Of a DNA stretch of 64,000 bases, positions 34,925-42,903 are shown piece by piece. Within the stretch, counting starts at the first letter, position 1. Each line of letters begins with the position of its first letter. The position numbers were made by a program, and so were the translations under genes. The DNA is from Pseudaminobacter salicylatoxidans. GTDB taxonomy: Bacteria; Pseudomonadota; Alphaproteobacteria; Rhizobiales; Rhizobiaceae. The notes under the pieces were generated by a model. The model was not told the origin of the DNA. It saw only the letters and a list, made by a program, of their open reading frames with translations, and did no database searches. The stretch covers positions 62,001 through 126,000 of the forward strand of contig NZ_QGGG01000006.1 in NCBI RefSeq assembly GCF_003148475.1. Direction: 5' to 3'.

Positions 34925-35980
34925 ATGGCAAGCACGCTCAAGGGGCCCGGCATTTTCCTGGCGCAGTTCGTCGGGGATGCGGCGCCGTTCAACTCGCTGA
35001 AGAGCATTGCCGAATGGGCAGCCGGCCTTGGCTACAAGGGCGTCCAGATACCGACATGGGACGGGCGGCTGTTCGATCTCAAGAAGGCGGCTTCGTCCAA
35101 GGCCTATTGCGACGAGATCAAGGGCGTCTGCGCCGAGGCCGGCGTGGAGATAACCGAGCTTTCCACCCACCTCCAGGGTCAGCTCGTGGCCGTGCACCCC
35201 GCCTACGATCTCCAGTTCGACGGCTTTGCCCCGGCGCAGGTTCACAACAATCCCAAGGCCCGTCAGGAATGGGCGGTCGAGCAGATGCTGTTCGGCGCCA
35301 AAGCCTCGCGGCATCTCGGCCTGAAAGCCTCCGTCAGCTTTTCCGGTTCGCTCGCTTTCCCCTACCTCTATCCCTGGCCGCAGCGTCCGGCCGGGCTGAT
35401 CGAGGAGGCGTTCGGCGAACTGGCCAGGCGCTGGAAGCCGATCCTCGATGCCTATGAGGATGCGGGCGTCGATCTCTGCTATGAAATCCACCCCGGCGAA
35501 GACGTTTTCGACGGCGCGACCTTCGAGATGTTTCTGGACGCGGTCGGCGGCCACAGGCGCTGCAACATCAATTACGACCCGTCGCACTTCCTGCTGCAGC
35601 AGCTCGACTATCTCGCTTTCATCGACATCTACCACGAGCGCATCAAGGCGTTTCACGTCAAGGATGCCGAGTTCAATCCGGACGGCCGTCAGGGCGTCTA
35701 TTCCGGTTATCAGGGCTGGGTGAGCCGCGCAGGCCGCTTCCGCTCGCTGGGCGACGGGCAGGTGGATTTCTCCGGCATTTTTTCAAAGCTCGCGGCCTGT
35801 GGCTATGACAGTTGGGCGGTGCTGGAATGGGAATGCTGCCTGAAGGCGCCTGAGGTTGGAGCCGCCGAGGGCGCGCCTTTCATCGACGCGCACATCATCC
35901 GCGTCACCGACAAGGCCTTCGACGATTTTGCCGGCGGCACCACGGATCGCGCCGCATTGCGCAGGATGATGGGCATTTGA
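34925..35980 (+). CDS. Sugar phosphate isomerase/epimerase family protein (TIM barrel)
   Basis: This 351-residue protein is of the AP-endonuclease-2-like (IolE/xylose-isomerase-like) TIM-barrel superfamily. Metal ligand positions are visible as CYEIHPGEDVFDGAT near 177, NINYDPSHFLLQQLDYL near 215 and AFHVKDAEF near 240, giving the usual Glu, Asp/His and His ligands. A strong ribosome site, GGAGGAGAGG, precedes the ATG. It lies 26 bases before an oxidoreductase, a pairing typical of inositol or sugar catabolic modules. The substrate is not determinable, and no transporter is adjacent. Confidence 0.88.
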   Translation: MASTLKGPGIFLAQFVGDAAPFNSLKSIAEWAAGLGYKGVQIPTWDGRLFDLKKAASSKAYCDEIKGVCAEAGVEITELSTHLQGQLVAVHPAYDLQFDGFAPAQVHNNPKARQEWAVEQMLFGAKASRHLGLKASVSFSGSLAFPYLYPWPQRPAGLIEEAFGELARRWKPILDAYEDAGVDLCYEIHPGEDVFDGATFEMFLDAVGGHRRCNINYDPSHFLLQQLDYLAFIDIYHERIKAFHVKDAEFNPDGRQGVYSGYQGWVSRAGRFRSLGDGQVDFSGIFSKLAACGYDSWAVLEWECCLKAPEVGAAEGAPFIDAHIIRVTDKAFDDFAGGTTDRAALRRMMGI

Positions 35981-36006
35981 CGAAAGCTCGGGGAGGAGGG
36001 AGAGCC

Positions 36007-37179
36007 ATGGCAATCGAGGGACGCAGCGAGCGCAGGGAAGGCCCGATCCGCTACGGCATGGTCGGCGGCGGACAGGGTGCTTTCATCGGCGGCGTGCATC
36101 GCATCGCCGCGCGCATCGACGGCGAGTTCGCGCTGGTGGCGGGGGCGCTGTCCTCCAACCCGGAGCGGGCACGGGCTTCGGGCGCGGAACTCGGACTCGA
36201 CCCGGAGCGCACATATGCGTCTTTCCAGGAAATGGCCAAGGCTGAAGCAAAGCGCCCCGATGGCATCGAGGCCGTGTCGATCGTCACGCCCAATAACATG
36301 CACTACCCAGCTGCCAAGGCGTTTCTGGAGGCAGGCATCCATGTCATTTGCGACAAGCCGCTGACCTCGACCCTTGCCGATGCAAAAAAACTCGCGGCGC
36401 TGGTGGAAAAGACCGGCAAGGTGTTCGTCCTCACCCACAACTACACCGGCTATCCGATGATCCGGCAGGCGCGCGAGATGGTGCAGAAGGGCCAGCTCGG
36501 CGAAATCCGCGTCGTGCAGGCGGAATACCCGCAGGACTGGCTGACCGAGAAGGTCGAGGACGCGGGCTCCAGGCAGGCTGCCTGGCGCACCGATCCGAAG
36601 CAGTCCGGCGTCGGCGGCTCCACCGGCGACATCGGCACCCATGCCTATAATCTCGCCCGCTTCGTCACGGGACTGGAGCTGGACAGCCTTTCGGCCGATC
36701 TCGATTCCTTCGTCGCAGGCCGCGCCGTGGACGACAACGCCCATGTCATGCTGCGCTTCAAAAGCGGCGCCAAGGGTATGTTGTGGGCAAGTCAGGTTGC
36801 GCCCGGCAATGAGAATGCCCTGAAGCTGCGCGTCTATGGCACGAAGGGCGGCATCGAGTGGTCGCAGGCCGACCCGAACTATCTCTGGTACACGCCTTTC
36901 GGCGAGCCCAGGCGGTTGATTACGCGCGGCGGTGCGGGTTCCGGCCCGGCGGCGGGCCGCGTGACGCGCGTGCCGCCGGGCCACCCGGAAGGCTATCTGG
37001 AAGGGTTCGCCAACATCTATGCGGAAGCCGCAAGGGCGATCCGCGCCGCACGTCGCAGGAACGGCAAGCCGGGCAGGGACGTGCTGTTTCCGACCGTGCA
37101 TGATGGCGTCGAGGGTGTGGCGTTTATCGAGGCTTGCGTGAAGTCGTCGAGAAAGAACGCAGCCTGGACGAAGCTGTAG
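36007..37179 (+). CDS. Gfo/Idh/MocA-family NAD(P)-dependent oxidoreductase
   Basis: This 390-residue protein has an N-terminal Rossmann fold (GMVGGGQGAFIGGVHR near 17) and the conserved EKP-like block, here CDKPLTSTLADAKKL near 115. The second domain contains the catalytic GGSTGDIGTHAYNLARFV near 203. The ATG at 36007 follows GGGGAGGAGGGAG and is preferred over an in-frame TTG overlapping the previous stop. Together with the isomerase it probably oxidises and rearranges a cyclitol or sugar acid. Confidence 0.88.
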   Translation: MAIEGRSERREGPIRYGMVGGGQGAFIGGVHRIAARIDGEFALVAGALSSNPERARASGAELGLDPERTYASFQEMAKAEAKRPDGIEAVSIVTPNNMHYPAAKAFLEAGIHVICDKPLTSTLADAKKLAALVEKTGKVFVLTHNYTGYPMIRQAREMVQKGQLGEIRVVQAEYPQDWLTEKVEDAGSRQAAWRTDPKQSGVGGSTGDIGTHAYNLARFVTGLELDSLSADLDSFVAGRAVDDNAHVMLRFKSGAKGMLWASQVAPGNENALKLRVYGTKGGIEWSQADPNYLWYTPFGEPRRLITRGGAGSGPAAGRVTRVPPGHPEGYLEGFANIYAEAARAIRAARRRNGKPGRDVLFPTVHDGVEGVAFIEACVKSSRKNAAWTKL

Positions 37180-37333
37180 GGAAATATTCTTTTTTGCCAG
37201 CAAGCCGGTGTCCCCAGCCAAAAGCCTTCGACGGTGGCAATTTGTTCCGCCAATCGCTATTTGAGGACGGAGATGACAATTCCGCCGTTTCGCGCAAAGC
37301 GCGCCGGCGGGACAGAAGGTCGAGATAATCATC

Positions 37334-37738
37334 ATGGCGGCAAGGGATACGCTGACGAAAAACCAGCTTCGCGTGCTGGAGAAGCTCGAGGCCTCGAAAG
37401 GCCCGCTCAGCGCCTACATGCTGCTCGACCAGTTGCGCGACCAGGGTTTTCGCGCGCCGCTGCAGGTCTATCGCGCCCTCGACAGGTTGATGAATGCGGG
37501 CTTCGTCCATCGGCTGGAAAGCATGAACGCTTTCGTCGCCTGCTCCGAACCGCATGACCACAACCATCGCATGATCGCCTTCGCTATCTGCGACAAATGC
37601 GGAGAGGTCTGCGAGTTTTCCGATGAGGTGATCGGCAAGCAGCTCGACGCCTGGGTCGGCTCCACCGGCTTTGCCGCCAAGAAGGCGATTATCGAGTTTC
37701 GCGGCACTTGTGCCAAATGCGCCGCGCTGGCGGCGTAG
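37334..37738 (+). CDS. zur: Zinc uptake regulator Zur (Fur family)
   Basis: This compact 134-residue Fur-family repressor has a winged helix in residues about 8-65 (LTKNQLRVLEKL...LQVYRALDRLM), then a metal-binding domain. The structural zinc site is Cys86-x2-Cys89 (CDKC) with Cys126-x2-Cys129 (CAKC), and the regulatory site probably includes the histidines of PHDHNHR near 73. The sequence fits the rhizobial Zur branch better than Fur or Irr. It represses zinc uptake genes when zinc is sufficient. The usual znuABC partners are not adjacent; instead the B12 riboswitch and btu operon follow. Confidence 0.85.
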   Translation: MAARDTLTKNQLRVLEKLEASKGPLSAYMLLDQLRDQGFRAPLQVYRALDRLMNAGFVHRLESMNAFVACSEPHDHNHRMIAFAICDKCGEVCEFSDEVIGKQLDAWVGSTGFAAKKAIIEFRGTCAKCAALAA

Positions 37739-37782
37739 CGGTTGACGCACGCCCGGTGTGTGGATACCACTGGATTCGGAAT

Positions 37783-37956
37783 CGGTTCCGCCTTGCGGCG
37801 GATGAAAAGGGAACACGGTAAGGCCATCGGCCGAAGCCGGGACTGCCCCCGCAACTGTAGCCGGCGAGCTTTCCTTCAAACAGGCCACTAAGAGCGCGAA
37901 GCGCGATTGGGAAGGCGAAGGACAAACGACGACCCGGAAGTCAGGAGACCTGCCTT
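37783..37956 (+). promoter_or_regulatory. Cobalamin (AdoCbl) riboswitch
   Basis: The conserved core elements appear in order: GATGAAAAGGGAACACGGT near 37801, GACTGCCCCCGCAACTGTA near 37841, GGCCACT near 37882, and the B12 box CCGGAAGTCAGGAGACCTG at 37934-37952. It lies upstream of btuBFCD and is expected to shut the operon down when adenosylcobalamin is plentiful. A 7-bp hairpin TGAACAC/GTGTTCA follows at 37974-37992 and may be part of the expression platform. About 195 bases separate the box from the btuB start. Confidence 0.95.
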
Positions 37957-38150
37957 TTCCGGTCACCCATGCTTGAACACGGGGTGTGTTCAGGCGCGGT
38001 CGTCCGTGGCGGTGACATTTGAAAAAGTGTTGCCGCAGCCGGGCACGGCCGAGGGGTGAACTGCATCCGCTTTTCGCCATTCGATCTTTCCCCTGCGGTT
38101 TGGAGACAAACCTGCGGGCGCCGTTGCGCCTGCAAGCCTTGGGGGCAGAC

Positions 38151-40064
38151 GTGCAGAAATGGACAATTTGCGCCGGCGCATTCGCGCTGGCATTTTCGGG
38201 ACATGCGAACGCGCAGGACGTGGAAAGCGGCGCAGGCGAGACGATCGAGCTTGGCCGCATCGTCGTCACCACCCCGCTCAGGCGCGCAAGCTCGCTGGAG
38301 CGGTCGACCTCGTCCGTAGTGGTGATCGGTGAAAGCGAAATCGCGCAATCGGCTGCGCTCGATCTGCCGTCGCTTCTCAAGACCATCCCCGGCGTCACGG
38401 CAACGTCCAATGGCGGCCTGGGTGCGGATTCCAGCGTTTCCCTGCGCGGCACCACGCCCAGCCAGACGCTGGTGCTGGTGAATGGCGTGCGGGCCGCCTC
38501 GGCGACCACGGGAACGGTGAACCTGTCGGGCATCCCCCTGGCGTCCATCGAGCGCATCGAGATCGCCAAGGGCGGGCACTCGGCCCAATATGGTTCCGAC
38601 GCCATCGGCGGCATCATCAACATCGTCACCAGGCAGGGCGGTCTCTGCGCGGACGGTCGCGACGCCTGCGGCTCCGTCACTGCCGGCGTCACCTACCCCT
38701 GGGGCGGGTATGTGTCGACCGGCGTGCAGGGCCAAAGCGAAAGCGGCCTGAACTACGCCCTCGGCGGCCAGTTCTTCGGCACGCGCGGCTACGATTTCAC
38801 GCTGCCCAGCGCCTGGGGCCATGAACCCGGCCCGAACGGCTTCCTGCGCGGCTCGGCCAATTTCGCTCTGTCGAAGGACCTCGACTGGGGCCGGGTCTAT
38901 GCGGACGGGCTCTATGCGCGCGGCCGCATTCACTACGACAGCACCCCGCCCGCAGCCAACGAAGCCGACACGGACAATTTCTCCGGCAAGCTTGGCACCC
39001 GCATCGATCATTCCGAGAACTGGTCTTCCACGCTCGAACTTTCGACCGCGCTCGACAACGCCTCCAATTTCCGCGGCAGCATCAAGGGCGACGATTTCGG
39101 TACCCGCCGCTACGGCGTGCTGGCCTCCACCCAGAAGAGCTTCGAGACGGACGTGGCCCGGCACATATTGCTGGGGGGCGTGGAAGCCTATCGGGAATCA
39201 GTCTCCGGCAGCTCCATTTCCGAAGTTGCCTACGACAGGACGAGCCGCGACCTGACTGCCGTCTTCGGGCAATATTCCGTCGAATACGGACCGCTCAACA
39301 TCGATTCCGGCCTGCGCTATGACCATGACGGCCAGTTTGGCGGGGCGACGACCTACAATATCGGCGCCAGCTACGAACTGATCGACGGACTGGTGGCACG
39401 CGCGTCCTACGGGACCGGCTTTCGCGCGCCCACCTTCAACGACCTCTACTATCCCGACCCCTTCACGCCGGGCAATCCGGACCTGAAGCCGGAGAAATCG
39501 CGCTCCTACGAAATCGGGCTGACGTGGCAGGCGACCGAACGCACCAGCCTCGACGTGGCGCTCTACCGCAACGATATCAGCAACCAGATCGCCTGGGCTC
39601 CGGTCGATCCGGGCGACTTCTTCGGGCCCTGGCACCCGGACAATATCCAGAAGGTGCGGATCACCGGCTTGGAGGCGGCACTTTCACACCGCTTCAGCGA
39701 GGAGTGGAGCGCGAAAGCAGCCGTGGATGTGCGCGAGCCGCTCAACCGCAGCGAAGGACTGCATGGCCGCTATGTAATCTATGCGGACCGCTTCAAGGCA
39801 ACGGCCGAACTGACCTACAGCCCGACCGAACAGCTTCAGCTCATAGGCCGGGTGCTCTACGGTGCGGCCCGCTACACCGATGAGCTCAACACGGCCAGGT
39901 TGCCGGATTACGTGACGGCCGATTTCACCGCCCTTTATGCGCTCGACAGCCGGTCGCAGTTCAAATTCTCGGTGGAGAACATCTTCAACGAGCAATATGA
40001 AACCAAGGCAGGTTATCGGGCGCCGGGACGCACGCTGGATTTCAGTTTTACGCGAGCTTTCTGA
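38151..40064 (+). CDS. btuB: TonB-dependent vitamin B12 receptor BtuB
   Basis: This 637-residue outer-membrane receptor starts at GTG 38151, which has GGGGG upstream and gives a clean signal peptide ending at HANA-QDVE. A TonB-box-like segment IVVTTPL is followed by the plug domain (SLRGTTPSQTLVLVNGV near 100 and YGSDAIGGIINIVTRQ near 148) and a 22-strand barrel ending in the terminal phenylalanine of FSFTRAF. A longer frame to 38019 exists, but its extra residues are not signal-like. The B12 riboswitch directly upstream supports cobalamin as ligand, and btuF, btuC and btuD follow. Confidence 0.92.
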   Translation: MQKWTICAGAFALAFSGHANAQDVESGAGETIELGRIVVTTPLRRASSLERSTSSVVVIGESEIAQSAALDLPSLLKTIPGVTATSNGGLGADSSVSLRGTTPSQTLVLVNGVRAASATTGTVNLSGIPLASIERIEIAKGGHSAQYGSDAIGGIINIVTRQGGLCADGRDACGSVTAGVTYPWGGYVSTGVQGQSESGLNYALGGQFFGTRGYDFTLPSAWGHEPGPNGFLRGSANFALSKDLDWGRVYADGLYARGRIHYDSTPPAANEADTDNFSGKLGTRIDHSENWSSTLELSTALDNASNFRGSIKGDDFGTRRYGVLASTQKSFETDVARHILLGGVEAYRESVSGSSISEVAYDRTSRDLTAVFGQYSVEYGPLNIDSGLRYDHDGQFGGATTYNIGASYELIDGLVARASYGTGFRAPTFNDLYYPDPFTPGNPDLKPEKSRSYEIGLTWQATERTSLDVALYRNDISNQIAWAPVDPGDFFGPWHPDNIQKVRITGLEAALSHRFSEEWSAKAAVDVREPLNRSEGLHGRYVIYADRFKATAELTYSPTEQLQLIGRVLYGAARYTDELNTARLPDYVTADFTALYALDSRSQFKFSVENIFNEQYETKAGYRAPGRTLDFSFTRAF

Positions 40065-40193
40065 TCCGGACGCTCCCCGCAAACGCTCCGGCGTGGAGAA
40101 GAGGCATGAGCCAGACATGTATGAGCATTTTGCAGCCAGTCGGAAACCGGCTGCAAAATGCGACGAAAGCAGACGAGTAGATTGGTGGTTCCG

Positions 40194-41075
40194 ATGAAAC
40201 GGGTGAGACCGCCGTTCCCGATGCCCAATGTTTGCGCCGTTGTAACCATGGCGATGCTTTGCGCCGGCCTCGTCGGCATCGCCGTACCGTCGCAGGCCGG
40301 CTCGCCGCCACGGCGCGTGGTGTCGATGAATGTCTGTACCGACCAGCTCGCCATGTTGCTGGCGGGCGGGGGGCAGCTTTATTCGGTGTCTGCTCTGGCC
40401 GGGGACACCGAAAGTTCCGTGCTGGCTGATGAGGCCGGGCGCTATGTGATCAATCATGGTCTGGCGGAGGAGGTCTTCCTGATGTCGCCCGATCTGGTGA
40501 TTGCCGGTACCTACACCACCCGCACCACCGTTGACCTGTTGCGCCGGCTGGGCTTTCGCGTCGAGGAATTCGCGCCGGCCAACTCCTTCGCGGACATCGG
40601 TGAACACATCACCCGCATGGGCGAGCTTCTGGGCAGGCAGGAAAAGGCCGCCGCATTGATCGCGCAGATGGAGGCGCGGCTTGCCGCGCTGCGCGCGCAA
40701 CCGGCGTCCGGCAAGACGGTGGCGCTTTACTACGCCAACAGCTACACCTCAGGCGCCGGCACTCTGGTAGACGAGACGGTGAAGGCTGCCGGGCTGGTCA
40801 ATATCGCCGACACGCTGGGCATGCAGGGCACGAGCCAGTTGCCGCTGGAAATGCTGGTGCTGGAAAATCCCGACCTCGTCGTCACCAGCCACGGCGAATA
40901 TGCCAGGCCCGCGCTTGCCGAGGAAGGGTATGTCCATCCCGCCTTCAAGGCATTGATCGCGGGTCGCAAGGTGGTCGATGTACCGGCCAGATACACGATC
41001 TGCGGAGCGCCCTTCACGCTCGAAGCCGCGCGCATCATGCATGATGCGGCAGCATCCGCTGGGGAAAACAGATGA
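40194..41075 (+). CDS. btuF: Cobalamin ABC transporter substrate-binding protein BtuF
   Basis: This helical-backbone (cluster A/type III) periplasmic binding protein has about 293 residues from ATG 40194. A signal peptide ends near SQAG, then comes the family start PPRRVVSMNVCTDQLAMLLA. Conserved blocks include VIAGTYTTRTTVDLLRRLGF near 102 and the two glutamates that contact BtuC arginines, in the EEFAPANSF and LVLENPDLVV regions. An ATG 12 codons upstream is in frame but would lengthen the positive N-region. The stop overlaps the btuC start by 4 bases. Confidence 0.88.
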   Translation: MKRVRPPFPMPNVCAVVTMAMLCAGLVGIAVPSQAGSPPRRVVSMNVCTDQLAMLLAGGGQLYSVSALAGDTESSVLADEAGRYVINHGLAEEVFLMSPDLVIAGTYTTRTTVDLLRRLGFRVEEFAPANSFADIGEHITRMGELLGRQEKAAALIAQMEARLAALRAQPASGKTVALYYANSYTSGAGTLVDETVKAAGLVNIADTLGMQGTSQLPLEMLVLENPDLVVTSHGEYARPALAEEGYVHPAFKALIAGRKVVDVPARYTICGAPFTLEAARIMHDAAASAGENR

Positions 41076-42076
41076 GCGAGATCGCGCGCTACCGCCTGCT
41101 GTTGGCGCTGCTTGCCGCTGCGACGCTGGCTCTGTTCGTGCTGTCGCTCACGGTCGGCCCCGCCGCGATCGCGTTCGCGGACAGCATGGCCGCCCTGTTC
41201 GGGGGGGAGGATGCCGGCCCGCTGGCGCTCATCATGCAGGAAATTCGCCTGCCGCGCGCAATCCTCGGCCTGATGGTCGGCGCCACGCTTGGACTTTCGG
41301 GCGCGGTGCTCCAGGGTTATCTGCGCAATCCGCTGGCCGAGCCGGCACTGCTCGGTGTCAGCGCCACTGCCTCGCTCGGCGCGGTCATTGCCATTTACAC
41401 CGGCTTTGCCGCCGTCTTCCCGCTTGGCCTGCCGCTGGCGGCGCTTGCCGGGGGAGCGATTGCGGTCGTTGTCGTGCAGGCCATGGCCGGTGCGCGCGGC
41501 GGTGCGCTCACCATCATCCTGGCAGGCGTGGCCGTGTCGAGCTTCGCTGCGGCCATGACTTCGCTGGCGCTCAACCTGTCGCCCAATCCGTTTGCCGCGC
41601 TGGAAATCATGTTCTGGATGCTGGGCTCGCTTGCCGACCGCTCGATGACGCATGTGTGGCTGGCCGCACCCTTCATGGTGGTGGGCTGGGCCATGCTGGC
41701 AAGCATCGGCCGCTCGCTGGACACCCTCACTCTGGGCCGCGATGCTGCCGCCAGCATGGGTGTGGACCTGCGCCGGGTGCAGTCGCTGGCTGTGTTCGGC
41801 ACCGCAGCCTCGGTGGGGGCGGCGACCGCGGTTGCCGGCGCTATCGGCTTTGTCGGCCTCGTCGTGCCGCATCTGTTGCGGCCGCTGGTCGGCGCGCGTC
41901 CGTCGCGGCTCCTGCCCGCCAGCGCGCTCGGCGGGGCCTGCGTGCTGCTGGCCGCCGATATCCTCGTGCGGCTGATTGCGCCGGGCAGGGATTTGAAACT
42001 TGGCGTGCTGACCGCGATCGTTGGCGCACCTTTCTTCCTGTGGCTCGTCTATCGCACGCGGAGGAACCTGCTGTGA
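41072..42076 (+). CDS. btuC: Cobalamin ABC transporter permease BtuC (FecCD family)
   Basis: This 334-residue permease has the ten-helix FecCD architecture. Typical blocks are RLPRAILGLMVGATLGLSGAV near 60, NPLAEPALLGVSATASLGAV near 88, and the GxxAxxxGAIGFVGLVVPH segment near 255-270, which includes the ATPase coupling region. Start and stop both overlap their neighbours by 4 bases (ATGA and GTGA), so expression is tightly coupled with btuF and btuD. Confidence 0.92.
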   Translation: MSEIARYRLLLALLAAATLALFVLSLTVGPAAIAFADSMAALFGGEDAGPLALIMQEIRLPRAILGLMVGATLGLSGAVLQGYLRNPLAEPALLGVSATASLGAVIAIYTGFAAVFPLGLPLAALAGGAIAVVVVQAMAGARGGALTIILAGVAVSSFAAAMTSLALNLSPNPFAALEIMFWMLGSLADRSMTHVWLAAPFMVVGWAMLASIGRSLDTLTLGRDAAASMGVDLRRVQSLAVFGTAASVGAATAVAGAIGFVGLVVPHLLRPLVGARPSRLLPASALGGACVLLAADILVRLIAPGRDLKLGVLTAIVGAPFFLWLVYRTRRNLL

Positions 42077-42870
42077 CCCTGCTGACCGCGAACGGGCTGC
42101 ATGTTTCGCTGGGCGGACGCCCGGTGTTGAACGATCCTTCCTTCCATGTGGGCGAAGGCGAATTCGTCGGGTTGATCGGCCCGAACGGCGCGGGCAAGTC
42201 CACCCTGCTGCGGGCGGTACTCGGCCTCATCGAAGCGTGCGGCGACATCGCCATTTCCGGACAGGATGCCACTTCCATGAGTGCGCGCGAGCGCGCCCGA
42301 CGCATTGCCTATCTGCCGCAGGAACGCGAGATCGGCTGGCCGGTTTCGGTGGAGATGGTGGTGTCGCTCGGCCGGGCGCCGCACCGCCCGGCCTTTGCCG
42401 GCCTCGATGCAGCCGACCGGGTGCGGATCGAAGAAGCGATGCGGCGCATGGAATTGCAGGAATTTCGCCATCGCGTCTCGACCGAACTTTCGGGCGGCGA
42501 GAAGGCGCGTGTGCTGATCGCCCGGGCGCTGGCGCAGGATGCGCCGTTGCTTCTTGCCGATGAGCCGACCGCCGGCCTCGATCCGTCGCACCAGATTTCG
42601 CTGATGCGGCTGTTCGCGGAACTGGCGGGCGAAGGACGCGGGGTGGTCGCGTCGCTGCACGACCTCAGCCTTGCCGCGCGCTGGTGCACGCGGCTGATCC
42701 TGCTCGACAAGGGGGCGATCGTCGCCGACGGCCCGCCGGCGGACGTGCTGACGCGTGAGCGCATGCGCTCGGTCTATGGCGTCGAGGCCTATCTGGGCGA
42801 GGCCGAAGGCGGCCTGCTCGTGGTGCCGCTGGACACGGCTGCCGCAACGGCTGTCTCCGAAGGTGAATAG
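42073..42870 (+). CDS. btuD: Cobalamin ABC transporter ATPase BtuD
   Basis: This 265-residue ATPase starts at a GTG overlapping the btuC stop. Walker [12 protein letters not shown] is near 37, Q-loop AYLPQEREIGWPVSV near 78, signature LSGGEKARVLIARALAQ near 139 and Walker B LLLADEPTAGLD near 158. It powers import of cobalamin or a related corrinoid through BtuC. It is the last gene of the riboswitch-controlled operon and is convergent with polA 34 bases later. Confidence 0.92.
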   Translation: MTLLTANGLHVSLGGRPVLNDPSFHVGEGEFVGLIGPNGAGKSTLLRAVLGLIEACGDIAISGQDATSMSARERARRIAYLPQEREIGWPVSVEMVVSLGRAPHRPAFAGLDAADRVRIEEAMRRMELQEFRHRVSTELSGGEKARVLIARALAQDAPLLLADEPTAGLDPSHQISLMRLFAELAGEGRGVVASLHDLSLAARWCTRLILLDKGAIVADGPPADVLTRERMRSVYGVEAYLGEAEGGLLVVPLDTAAATAVSEGE

Positions 42871-42903
42871 AAAATCCGGCGCGTCGTATCGCGCTGGAAA
42901 GAT

